From Typha latifolia (lineage: Eukaryota; Streptophyta; Magnoliopsida; Poales; Typhaceae), in NCBI GenBank assembly GCA_019914945.1, contig CM034101.1:11109188-11173187 (forward strand): a stretch of DNA of 64,000 nucleotides. Direction: 5' to 3'. The position numbers and the translations under genes were made by a program. The notes below the pieces were generated by a model. It was not told the DNA's origin, did not search any database, and was given only the letters and a program-made list of their open reading frames with translations. Positions 12,701 to 26,800 of this stretch are shown here, piece after piece. Every line of letters starts with the position of its first letter. Within the stretch, counting starts at the first letter, position 1.

Positions 12701-15700
12701 TAAAACCTCCATCTATTTAAGTTAAGTTCAATTCTTGGGTCTTTCAAATGTCTCAAGCTCAGAAGTGAGGATGAGTGTTAGAGTATAAAAGATAAAAACT
12801 ACTATTCTCAATAGCTAGTGAGTTAACAGATAGTAAGTCTCAATTTCAGCATATCAGAGGTTGCAAACTAATGAAGGCTAATTTCATTAGGAAAGAGATA
12901 AAAATAAAAGGTTATCATTCAGCAATCAGCAATGGATCTTATTGTAACTTGCAAATAAAACTCCTTAAGAATCTTTCAGCAATCAGCAATGAATCTTATT
13001 GTAATTTGCAAATAAAACTCCATAAGAATCCTCATCAGCTAATAGGTCTTATTTAAAGTAGTGTTTTGTTCACTTCAGCTTATTTATCAGATCGCACATA
13101 CTATATAATATAAGAGGCAAGTAAAAGTACAATATGCCCACCCTGTTTAGCCCCAAATTCAGAATACCCTACTGCGTAAACCAGCTAAATCTAGATGGTC
13201 TTCATTGGATGTGTCCAAACCAGCTAAATCTGTTCTTGCGTAATTCATAATTTATGGATCCTAGCATGCTACTCCTAATGTTTATCTAATATTATCATTC
13301 CTTATTATATCTTTGATTCTTTTCTAGTAGCACCACAGATCCACCTTAACATCTTCATTTCAGCACACCTGCCCTCGAATATGTTCTTTTGTGTTGCACA
13401 ACATCCTGATCCATAAAGAACTGTTGATCCTATAGACATCCTATAAAGCTTCCCTTTCAATTTACAGGTATATAACAATTGCACAACACACTAGGATGGC
13501 ATTTGGTTGCAGTTTAGAGAAAAACCAGGTTAGCCTTACTCTCATTTTTTAAGCTTGAATATGATACCTCTAATTGGATTAGGGATATTAGATGTCTAGT
13601 TGTAAACCATGCGTAGTATTTCCATCATTCTATTTGACAAGACATGCATTTCAAATTGAAAGGGTTGCTATACCCCGAATAAGGGTACAGAAAACCCAAT
13701 AAAAAGTGTAAATTGAGGATACCTTATGTCAACGATGGTTGTGCTAGTGGCACATGCCGTGTCGTGCCACCATCGGCACGACAAGCCCTGGCTTGCTGAT
13801 GGCACACCCCTGCGTGCCACTGACACGCATTTGTAATATTTTTAAAAACTTTTTAGAATATTTAGAGATGTTTTTAGGTCTTCAATATGTCAATCTTTAG
13901 TTTTTCATTTAAATATATGTATTAGACCTATATTATAATACTTTCTCTTCGATATTATTTGTCAATGACCTATTTTATTACAGATAAAGCAACAGTTAAA
14001 TATAATTATTCAATACATAATATGATCGAATATTTTTATTAAAATTGATATTAATAATTAAACACCCTATAATATAATTGAATACTCCATAATAAAATTG
14101 AACGCATAATATTAAATAATAATAGTTCAAGAACTAAAACTAATATCTAGCTGAATGTAAAATGTCAAGAAGGATCAAAGACTTCATTTGTCAGCATAAG
14201 AATAATATGAAAATATTGCATTAAATACTGTTAATATTTTTCAAAACTCATTCACTAATAGTATTGCTCATTATAATATCTTATATAATCTTCATACAAA
14301 TAGAAATTTTAAAATTCTCCTATAATATGATATGGATATTGAACATATATGGAAATGACCGGCACTAGCATAGGTATAGATACACTATAAGCATATGCAG
14401 ATAGTAGATATAAAGTATAATAAGAGTGTTCTAGCTCCAGTGAGTGTGATTAATACGATGGTAATGATGATGAACGCATATAATCATGTGGGTGCACCTT
14501 TCTTGATGTTCTACAAACTCAAATTCTCTGTAAAAATAATACCATTGAGAAGGTTATCTAATAGATATGCATGCCTTATCTCTATCATCATCGCCACCAG
14601 ACTGAGTCTCGTTAGTATCACCATCATTATCATCACTAGTCTCATTATCATCAATTTTATCTAAGCCTTCTAAATGATCGGTTGATTTGAGAATGATTGA
14701 CGAAAAAAAAAAATTTAAATAGCTCCACATGGCACAATGACTGGTATGCTGTGTCGGTCCAACACGGCATGCGTGCCGATCAGCATAGGTTGGCATGGGT
14801 GTGTGCCATTGGCTAATTATCAAGCTGATTATCAAATTGAGTCTTAGTCCAATCTCCTTCCTCTCGCTCTCTCCCCCTCATCCTCCATTTGACCTAACAC
14901 AAACCCTAGCTTCCTCGGCCTCGCCTAGCCACGAGCTGCTCATATTGCACGCCATCCTCCATCTAGTCCACCCTTCTAGTCTTTGGCTTCCTTTCTCACT
15001 CCTGCCTTACCCCATTCGGTCCAGCCATCACCACCACCCTCCCAAGCCTAGATCTGCCCTGGTCGAAGCCCACCGTCGGCCCAACCTCCTAGCCACACAA
15101 TCTCCACTACCCTAGTCACACCATAGCCGTGTTCTCTCCACTGAGCCGACATCTACCACCACCCTACTTAGGATCCCATACCCTCTAGTCAACCACCCTA
15201 CCACCTTGGATGCACACCCCTAATGTAAGAACCAGAAAAAAAAAATTAGGGGTTGAGAGAGGAGGGTGCACGTGCTCTGCACGTGCAGTCCCTCCCCTCT
15301 CCCTCTCCTGCACGCAACGAGGCGCAGAGATCCTCCTCCTTCGTTTTCTTTTTTTTTCTCATCGTAGGAGTCACGCCGTGGAATCGGCCTGCCGGAGCGC
15401 CGCCGGAGCCAATGGAGACCACCACGTGACTCCTTGGTAAGCTTGATAAATTCCTACGTGACTTTAACTTTTCTCAACGGTTAGTAGAAAAGACAGAATG
15501 TGTTGATCACCTAGTGATACTATCTGATGACCCTAACCGGATCAGCTATGAAGAAAAATCTTGAGCGTCATCTCAATGTGACTTTTAGTTGATGTGGATC
15601 CACAGGGTTTAGACCTATTGAGACATATGACTGTATAAATATTAAAAAGATGTTAATACGTTGAAACTGTGCAAGGTTACAAGTTGTGACTCTTTATGGT

Positions 15701-18700
15701 TATCATTTTATTATTTTAAAGAGCATGCTTATTGCAAATCGTTATAGATATTGTTGCTTTTAATTTAATTTTATTCAGCATTAATATAATTTAGAATTTA
15801 TTTGGTTTTCGAGTGGATTCCACTCACTGAGGTATAGTTGTTGGCTCATGGATTATTATTTTTGTATTTATTTATCTATCTCAGGTAATAGTCAGTGGGG
15901 CGACTGAGCGAGATGTACCCGGACTCCACCTCCACTTAGGATTCACCTATTTACTTTTTCACTCTTTTGGATTTTATGTTTTAGATTAGAAGATTTATTT
16001 ATTTCGTTTAGAGACTAAAAAATAATAACATTGTTTTATGCTTATTGTAATTAGTTTTAAATTTAATAAAGCGGATCTTCATTTTATTTATTTATTTTGC
16101 CATCGTACACGTAGAAAGCATTAATAAGGATTCGTGTATCTCAAGCATATTGAGATGCATGGTCGGTCATGATTCTTATTTCGGGTCGTGACACCCAAAG
16201 CCCTAGATGTGCCCTGCTCCAACCAACCCAACCTAGTACTGTGTACCCACCAGCCGACTAGAACACCTTTTTGTGTCTGAGCCCTAGTTTACCCCAAAAC
16301 CGAAGAGCTTTGGCTAGACCTATCCCAGGGTCCTCCCTACTTCAATCGGTCACCCCTTGGCTCGGGACACGCTCACTAGAGGCAGAGACGCACCAAAGCC
16401 CTACTGCCCTGCCTTGCATGCACTCTAACCCAGATCCATGTCTCTTACTTGTTGTTTGGGTCCAACCCTAGCCAGATTTGATCGAGCCCCCTTTGGATTG
16501 CATTACTTATATACTTAATATTGGTTTTCATAAATAATTCCCTATTGGTTTAGACAAAACTATTGCATGAACATTTTATATTGCATAGATAAATGTATAA
16601 TTTTAACATGTACAAACAAGCATAAAGCAGTGCAAATAGTTCCAACTCGTCGGAGACCTACAAGTCCAATAAAGTCAATTACAATATTCTTTAGAAATAG
16701 CGAGCCACATAGAGTGACTAATTAGAGATGCCCCATGTCTTTTTGTCCAAATCCTAAAACTTCACATGAATACAATCTTCATATCTAAGTACAAACATAT
16801 GGCAATCAAGCCTTAGAATATGTTTCTTAAATATAATTTCTCAGCCTCTGCTAAGGCGCACTCCATGGTTATATATTTTATTAAACCATTCCATTAAGAA
16901 ATCGTCTACCCAATTACCTTGTGGATAAAGGTACTCATAGAAGTATGCAAATAACAAAGAAAAAGTACATATAAAAACATGCAAATACTCAGAAGTTTGC
17001 AAACAGAAAATCCAAGTTCATACCATTTGTATCACCTCCTATAAATACTTGTCAACTTCTATCCAAGAGTAATGTCACTGCACACCCTTTTTTAGATCAA
17101 CTACAAGAAGGTGTAGTACAACGGCTTGTTTAAAAAATAATCCAGTAGTAGCACTTGTGTAGTCTTCTTTCTTTCATTGTTGGGAATAAACATGACTCTA
17201 CCATGTCATCTTCATTGCGCATGACATAGCCAAAACTATTTGGTTAAGTTGTTCTCTGTTGTCAAAATATATTTAAGTAAAAGATACTTAACTCATGTAA
17301 TTCAATGTTCATGAAACAACAATGAGCATATTCTTGTTTTTCTATGGCACAGTTGTGGTAAATTCTTTGTCGAGCACAAATTGTATTATCTTCAATTATG
17401 TCTACGTTGATCAATTTCATGATTCCTTTGCTACTTACATGCGTGGCATCATCCTTCCAAATGCAAACTAAATTGTCACATACAATGATGGTCATGCCGG
17501 TCGGCATACCCCATGCAGATCAGCACGTCCCTGCCTGCCATTGGCATGCTTTGGCATGCCTTTGACTTTTTTTAATAAAAAATTAATGAATTTAAAGATG
17601 GTTTTAGGCAACGATAGTTGTGCCAGTGGAACCTTCCCAGCGTGCCAGTGGCACTCCCCTATGCATTTATAATATTTTTAATAAAATTTATAAGATATTT
17701 AGAGATGTTTTTGGGTTTCCGGCATGTCAATCTTTAAACATACATATATATTTAATCTTTAATTCTTTATTTAAGTATATATATATATTTAAACATACAT
17801 TATAGTGTTTTATCTTTAGATTATATTTATAGATGACCTAGTTTATTAAAAATAAAACAACAGTTAAAAATAAATATTATTCAACACATGAGTGAAGACA
17901 TTCATTAAAACTAAAATTAATGATTGAACATTTCATAATATAATTCAATACTCCATAATATAATTGAATACATAATAACATTCAACGCATAATATTAATT
18001 GATAAAATAGTTCATTAATTAAAACTAATATTTAGTTGAATGTAGCATGATAAGGAGGTTCAACGACTTCGTTTGTCGACACAAAAATAACACGAGAATA
18101 TTATATTAAATACTGTCAATAATCTTCAAAACTTATCCACGAATAATATTGTTTGTTGTAACGTCTCATAATCTTTAAACAAATAGAAATTTCATAATTC
18201 TCCTATGATATAATATAAATTTTAAACATGCATGGGAACTAAAATTGATTTGATGATGAGTGATGAAAATAGAAAAAAAATCTAAAAAAAAATGCTCCAC
18301 ATGCAATGTCAGACGGCACGTAGCCGTGTTGGACCGACATGGCTCGGCACGAGGATGTGCCACTAGAACATCCCGTGCCAAGTGTCATGCCACTATACCA
18401 GCATGACCATCCCTAGTTTTAGGTCTTCAACACATCATATCTTTAGTTTTTGCTTTGAATATATGTATTAAAAGCCTACATTAGACTCGTTTATCTTTAG
18501 ATTTTTTTGTAATTGACCTATTTTATTAAAGATATAGCAATAATTAAATAGAAATATTATTTAACACATAATATGGTTGAATATATTTATTAAAACTAAT
18601 ATTAATGATTGAACACTCCATAATATGATTAAGTACTCTATAATACAATTGAAATAGGAAAAACTAAAAATAAAATGTGAGATGTTTATCACATGATGGA

Positions 18701-20739
18701 AAAAAAAACATATAGAATATTAAGATTTACCACTCTAATAGATTCATTTTGGATCAATAAAATCTGTTTCAAACCTCACATGACCCGTGCGAATCAGCAC
18801 ACACCCTTGTCAGGTGATGTGCCATCATCAGCATGACCATCATTGGTCACAGAAATATACACAGTTATGTAAACTATTTTTGTAATGTAAACAATTATGC
18901 TTGTAATGCATGAAATTATATTTTCAATGAATACAAATTGTCCTTTGCATTGCAACCATAACTATATGCATTGTGAACAATTTCATCATTTCATGCATTA
19001 CGGGCAAAATTCTATGCACTACAAAAATAGTTTCATGACTGTATATATTTCTGTGATAGTTTGTTTTGCATTTTAAAGGACGATGCCATGAATGTAAGTA
19101 GGAAACAAATCATGGAATTGCTTCGGGGAGACACGATTGAAAACGATATCATTTATGCCCGACAAAGAATGTACTGCAAATATGCCGTAGGAAAATAAGA
19201 ATATATTTAATGTTGTTTCATGAGCACATAATAAATGTAAGTTAAGCTTGTTTTACTTAAATATATTTTTACAATAGGGAACAACTTAATCAAATGATTT
19301 TAGCTATGCAAAGGGCAGTGAAGATGAAGCCAGATTTCATAGTGGAGCTGTGTTTATTCCTACCAATAAAAGTACTTAAGTGCGAATACTAGATCATTCC
19401 TTTCAACATGAAACTGCACCGGCACTTTTTTGCAGTTGATCTAAAGATGGGCATGTAGCAACATTACTCTTCTTGGTACAAATAGTAAGAACTTAGACTT
19501 TCTATTTTCATAATTCTAAATGGGTAGAAGATTTCTTGACTGAATGGTTAGTAAAATATATAACTATTGAGTGCACCTTGGTGGGAGCTAGGAATTAAAC
19601 ATCTATCGAACATAATCCAAGGCAATAGAGGGACCTCAATTGCAGATTTCTGTACTTGAATATGAAGAGTTGAAGACCATATTCAACGAAATATGATGGT
19701 ATTTGAATTTGGACAAAAAGACACAAGGTGTATCCAGATTTGAAACGCTATAGTGCTCGATCAAATGACTTTCTAAAGAATACTAAAAACTAATTTTACT
19801 GGACTTGTATGTCAAAATGAGTTGTAACCATCTATGCTGTTGTATATTTGTTTGGACATGTTAAAATTCTACATTTATATGTGTGATATAAAATGTTCAT
19901 GCTATAGTTTTCTCTGAACCAACAGAGAATCATTTATGAAAAACAAAACTTGTCACTGCTTTATATAAATCAGCATTCAGTATATATAAATTTGCATTGT
20001 GTACCTATATACGTGAATTGCACATGTATAAATATATATTGCTAACATCCAGATATATATTGTAAGAATCAGAAAAAAAAAAAAAAAAAAAAAATTTAGG
20101 GGTTGAGAGAGGAGGGTGCACGTGCAGTCCCTCCCCTCCCCTCTCCCTCTCCGGCATGCGACAAGGCGCAAAGAGAAATCAGGCCTAATCCGGATCGGAT
20201 TAGATCTAGATTTTTCTTTAATCTATAAATTAAAACCCTAATCCTCTCTCTCTCTACTTAACCACCTCAGCCCCCTTCTCTCTCTTCTTCCTCCTCTCTC
20301 TCGCTTTCTTCTTCCTTACCGTCGGAATCGCGACATGGGTTCGGCCCGTCGGAGCTTCGCCGGAGGAAATTGGGACCACCACACTCCTCCCTAGTGAGCC
20401 CTCTCTCATCCCTCTAGTTTAATTTTAATTTAATTAAGTAAATTAAAAATACCTAATTTGGGAGTTCTTCGGCTTCGCCGGCAAATTAGGCCGGTCGGCG
20501 GCTTCGGGTCGTTGCCGCTCCATCTGGAAGCATCTTGCCGTTGGCAGCGTGCCGTGGGCATTCACCGTTGGAGCCCTCGTGGCTCCGGTCACCGTCGACC
20601 ATGGGATCGATCACCATTCGCGAGTTCTCCACCTCGCGAGGACGGCGACACCGTGTGGGTGTTGGCGAGCTGAGGGTGCAGCCGGCGAACCGTCGCCGCG
20701 GTGGCCGCCGGCATCTTCCTCTTTCTCTTTTCCTCTCTC

Positions 20740-20804
<65 letters not shown>

Positions 20805-23800
20805 ACTTGGAGAAGACAGGCTCGGGCAACCCGAGTCTAGCCTTCTCCCATCAAGTGATTGGATTCGGGTCGGGTTGGATCCGAATCCAAGGAACCCGAC
20901 CTGGTTCCATTAGTTAATTGGATTGGGCCTTGGGCCCAATCCATTTAAGTTGTTGGATTCAGGTCGGGTTGGATCCGAATCCAAGGAACCCCACCCGGTT
21001 CCATTAGTTAATTGGATTGGGCCTTGGGCCCAATCCATTTAAGTGTGGGTTGGTTGGGTGCGGACCAATTGCCAAGATAGCCTAAGTGATTTGGGCTTAT
21101 TTTGGCTCAAATTATTAATATTTTTTGAGTTAAATTGTAGAAATTTATATATATATATATATATATATATTTATTAAAAATATTATTGTTATTTATTATT
21201 AAAGGTGGTGATTTTTAACACGTGAGCTAGGGATTTGAGATTCAGCTATCTTGCCTAGACTCAGGTGAGTGGGTTCACTCATATATTTATTTTATTATAT
21301 TTCGTACCTTTGTCGAACTATATAAATTTTCTGTATGCGAAATTATTATTTCTATCCGTACGTGCAAATTTAATTGTTACATTTTCTGTGTGCATGTAAT
21401 CATTATACTTAGTGCATCACCATACTTTGTGCAAATATCAAAATTTGTGAAAAGAAAAATGAGACTAGTATTGGTATGACTTAGAGAACAGTCCCGGTAT
21501 AAATCACTTGCGATTTTTCCGTGGTGACTCAAGTCTATCTGGAAGTTCAGGGGAAAGTCCTAAATCAGATTACTACGCTGACTTTCTTAGGTGACTCTGG
21601 CGGGGTTAAGGAACAGTCCCAGGATGAATGATAAATTCCTACGTGATTCTAACTTTTCTCAACGGTTAGTAGAAAAGACAGAATGTGTTGATCACATAGT
21701 GATACCATCTGATGATCCTAACCGGAACAGCTATGAAGAAAAGTCTTGAGCGTCATCTCGATATGACTTCTAGTTGATGTGGATCCAAAGGGTTTAGACC
21801 CATTGAGATATATGACAGTATAAATATTGAAAAATTGTTAATACGTTGAAACTGTGCAAGGTTACAAGTTGTGACTCTTTATGGTTATCATTTTATTATT
21901 TTAAAGAGCATGCTTATTGCAAATCGTTATAGATATTGTTGCTTTTAATTTAATTTTATTCAGCATTAATATAATTTAGAATTTATTTGGTTTTCGAGTG
22001 GATTCCACTCACTGAGCTATAGTTGTTGGCTCATGGATTCTTTTTTTTTGTATTTATTTATCTATCTCTAGTAATAGTCAGCGGGGCGATTGAGCGAGAT
22101 GTACCCGGACTCCACCTCCACATAGGATTCACCTATTTACTTTTTTGCTCTTTTGGATTTTATGTTTTAGATTAGAAGATTTATTTATTTCGTTAGAGAC
22201 TCAAAAACAATAACATTGTTTTATGTTTATTGCAATTAGTTATAAATTTAATAAAACAATTTTTCATTTTATTTATTTATTTGTCATCGTACTCGTAGAA
22301 ATTATTATTAAGGCTTCGTGTATCTCAAGCATAGTCGGTCATGATTTCTATTTCGGGTCATGACAATGTTGGTATCAGAGCCTAAAATTTTGTCATCCTA
22401 AATCACCCTTAGAGTTGTGTGGAGGTCCGGTGGCATAAGCTCAGGTTCGTTATGAAATTTTTATTATATTCAGTAAAATTATTCTTATCTTATTTATAAA
22501 TCTTGAAGGGGTAATATTTATACGTGTCGTCGTCGACGAGGAGCTGTGGCCTAGAGTTTATCTCCTAACAGGAGTAAGGAGCAAGAGCCTGCTCCTGCTC
22601 AAGCGCCAGCCCTTGCACCAACTGCTATTCCTGGTACGGGATCGGAAACTGCTCCTACCTAAGCTCCTACTCCTATCCAGACTCCTACCCCTACCCAGAT
22701 CCCCACTCCTGCCCCAGTTCCTGCTACTCATACAGTGGTATCAGTGCCACAAACCCTTCTTCAGGCCATTGGAGGACAATCATCGCAGACTCCGGCTAGA
22801 TCAGAGTCAAGGCCCCTTAGTCTAGATAGGGGTACAGTGTTTGAAAATTTTTTGAAGGCATCTCCACCTGCCTTTAGAGGGACTACTGATCCGATTGAAG
22901 CAGAGGCATGGCTGCTGCGAATCAAGAAGATATTGCGAGTATTGGATTGTTCAAAGGATCAAAGGGTTGCCTTGACAACCTATATGTTTGAGGATCGGGC
23001 AGAGCATTAGTGGCAGATGATTGAGTGTCAGTACATTGGACGAGAGAAGGAGCTGACCTGGGAAAACTTTAAGAGGATTTTCTTCGAGAAGTACTATCCT
23101 CGGGCCTTAAAGAAAAAGAAATTGGATGAGTTCTTTGAGCTGAGACAGGGAGGCATGTCTGTGGTGGACTTTGAGGCGAGGTTCACCGAGCTGTTGCAAT
23201 TTGTTCCATATATAGCAGCGAACGAAGAAGAGAAAGTTAGCTTCTTCGAGGGTAAGTTGCGGCCAGCCATCAGAGATAGGATATCACTATTCCAGTGTCA
23301 GACACTTCCAGAAATGGTGTCTAAGGCACTCCTCGCCGAGAGAAACATTGGGAAGCTTTCGCGAGAACGAGAACAGCAGCATCCACAGAAGAGGCCGAGG
23401 AGGTATTAAGAGCAAAACAGAGGAGGTGGTCAATCGTCTGGACAGCCCTTGAGGGTCGGGAGTGGACTAAACCCTTCTAGGGGAGGTCCCAAACAGAATC
23501 AGCTTAAAAATTATATGAGGTGTGGACGCCCCCATTCGTCTAGTGTTGGGTGCAATGGAGTACCCCGAAGCTGCTACAACTGTAGAAGACCCGGCCACTT
23601 GGCGAGAGATTGCAGAGCACCACGTGGGAGATGGCGTCCAACTTCTCAGCAGGATCAACAGCATCGACCGTCCCAGTCTGGCACAGCGAACAATAGGCCT
23701 CCAGCAAGTAGTGGAAATCCAGGAGCGAGGCCAGAGAATAAAAGAAGAATTTATACTTTGACGCAGGAAGAGGCTGAGCACTCACCATCCGTGGTGCAAG

Positions 23801-26800
23801 ATACATTATCTATTTCTTCCATACTAGCTAAAGTCCTTATAGACTCTGCTGGAGCTTCACACTCTTTTGGTTCACCTGATTTTCTTTCCTTATTAACTAT
23901 TGCACCTGAGATCATGGAATCATATTTAGCAGTGACTATACCCATAGGGAGGACCATACTTTTAAATGTTATTTGCAGATCTTGTTTAGTAGAGATAGAC
24001 GATCAGAAACTTCCAGTAGATCTTATTTGTTTAGACATGCATGATTTTGATGTTATATTGGGTATGGATTGACTATCTGCACATCATGCTATAGTAGATT
24101 GTAGAATGAAAAGGGTCACATTTTCTATCCCGGAGAAGCCAGAATTTTTCTTCCAGGGTGAGCGAAAGATTCCTACGACCAGTATTATCTCAGCGCTTCA
24201 AGCAAATCGATTAATGAAGAAAGGATGCCCAGGCTTTTTGGCATCGGTAGTGGGCGTGGAGCGTGCAAAGTAGGAGATTTATGAACTTCAAGTGGTAAAT
24301 GAATTTCTAGATATTTTTCCTGAAGATCTACCTGGTCTTCCACCCGATAGAGAGATAGACTTCACCATAGATTTGCTCCCTGGCACTGAACCAATATCAA
24401 ACGCACCCTACAGGATGGCACCAGCAGAACTTAGAGAGTTGCAGACCCAACTTCAAGAGTTGCTGGATTTGGATTTTATTCGTCTGAGTGTATCACCTTG
24501 GGGAGCACCAGTTTTATTTGTAAAGAAGAAAGAAAGATCGATGCGTCTTTGCATTGATTATCGGGAGTTAAATAAAGTCACTATAAAGGACAAGTATCCA
24601 CTACCCCGGATCAATGATCTTTTTGATCAACTGCAAGACTCTCAGGTCTTCTCAAAAATCGATTTGAGATCTGGTTATCACCAATTGGAGATCAAGAATG
24701 AAAATATTGCAAAGACAGCACTTAGGACTCGATATGGCCATTATGAGTTCTTAGTGATGTCTTTCGGCCTTACAAATGCACGTACAGCTTTTATAGACTT
24801 AATGAACCAGGTCTTCAAAACCTTCTTAGACCAGTTTGTTGTGATATTCATTGACGATATATTGATCTATTCCAAGAGCAGGGAAAAGTATGAGAAACAT
24901 CTGAGGACAATATTTCAAACTCTTCGTGAGGAAAAGCTTTATGCAAAGTTTAAGAAGTGCGAGTTTTGGTTGGATGAGATGGCTTTCTTAGGACATATAA
25001 TCAGCAAGGATGGAGTCAAGGTGGATCAAAAGAAGATCGAGGCTGTTAGCAAATAGCCGAGGCCTACTTCAGTATCTGAAGTACGCAGTTTCCTTGGATT
25101 GGCAGGCTACTATAGAAGGTTTGTGGAGGGATTTTCACGGATTGCCTTGCCACTTACTCACCTCACCAAAAAGAGGTGAGATTTGAGTGGTCAGATGATT
25201 GTGAAAATAGCTTCCAAGAGCTCAAGCAGAGATTGATTTTAGCTCCTATCCTTTCACTTCCGACAGAGGGCGGCAACTTTGTAATTTATAGTAATGCATC
25301 CCGACAGAGTCTCAGTTGTGTTTTGATCAAGGTTCCCAGTATCGGGATCGGGATCGGTATCGGCCGTCCAAAAAAACGATACGTATCGGCCGTATCGGCC
25401 GTTCGTATCGGATCGGACTATTTTTTAATTATATAAAATTCTAAATATTATTTAAAAATGCAGAAAAAATTTAGAAAAATGACAAAAAAATAAGATTCAT
25501 TGGAGGTCGTCGGATAACGTCGCCGGAGGTCGAGATCACCGGAGAGATGGAGATCTACTCACTATTCAGTCACCGGTGAGAAAGAGAGTAAGAGATCCGT
25601 GAGAAAGAGAGAAAGAAAGAAAAGAGAGAAAGAAAGAAAAGAGAGAAAGAGAGGAAAGAGAGGAAAAGAGAGAGAGGCAGGTGGGGGGGTGGGGACATCA
25701 ATTATTGATGTCCCCCGGGTCGGATCCGACCCGTTCCCACCCGTTTCGGTCGGGATCGGCCGAAACCGCAGCCGAAACTGGGAACCTTGGTTTTGATGCA
25801 GCATGGAAAGGTAATAACTTATGCATCTAGACAACTTAAGATTCATGAGAAAAACTATCCTACTCATGACCTTGAGTTGGCTGCGGTGGTATTTGCACTA
25901 AAGATTTGGCGTCACTACCTTTATGGAGAATTTTGTAAAATTTTCACTGATCACAAGAGCCTCAAGTATATCTTCACTCAGAAAGAACTTAATTTGAGAC
26001 AACGCAGGTGGCTAGAATTAATCAAGGATTATGATGTTAGTATCAATTAACATCCTGGGAAGGCAAATGTGGTAGCCGATGCTTTGAGCAGGAAATCATC
26101 AGAAGGGCACTTATCAGCACTTATTTGTCAGCAGTGTATTATTGAAGAATTCAGACGCTTGAAGATTGAAGTAACATCAAATCCAGAGAGAGTAGCTATT
26201 TGCAGCCGGCTAGTGGTCAAACCTACACTTTTAGATCGCATCCAGGCTGCTCAATTAGAGGATGCCAACCTCACGAAGATCTTGGAAGGATTAGAAAAAG
26301 GAAAAGCTCCTGGCTATTCGAGATCAGAGGAAGGACTAGTCAAATACCGGAATCGAGTCTGCGTCCCAGCTAGTGAGGAGTTAAAGAATAAAATTATGTC
26401 AAAGGCTCACAGTTCAGGATTCAGTATCCACCCAGGCAGCACAAAAATGTATAGAGATTTGCGAGAAAACTTCTAGTGGAATGGCATGAAGAAGGACATA
26501 GCTAACTTTGTAGCTAGATGTCTCACTTGTCAGCAAATCAAAGTTGAGCACCAAAAACCTGCAGGGATATTACAGCCTTTGCCTTTATCAGAATGAAAGT
26601 GGAAGGATGTGACTATGGACTTTGTCTCGGGACTTCCCCGCACTAGATCAAATTATGATGCAATTTGGGTGATCGTGGGCAGACTAAGTCTGGTCACTTT
26701 TTGGCCATTCGTATGACTTACTCCTTAGATCGTCTTGCACAACTTTATATTAGAGAGATTATTTGACTCCATGGCGCACCTTTGTCTATCATGTCTGATC

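Noticed and set aside
14795..15115. 106-codon Pro/Ser/His-rich frame
   Set aside because: Low-complexity C-rich sequence without family resemblance, promoter context or splice partners.
16520..19960. A functional Ulp1/SUMO protease gene
   Set aside because: Both copies are short, have in-frame stops and lack a recognisable catalytic Cys segment; at most they are transposon-borne remnants.
20535..20917. Overlapping long frames with Ser/Leu or Arg/Glu repeats
   Set aside because: They are translations of the CT/GA microsatellite inside the chromovirus 5' LTR. The same occurs at 28089-28590, 58137-58809 and 53444-53641.
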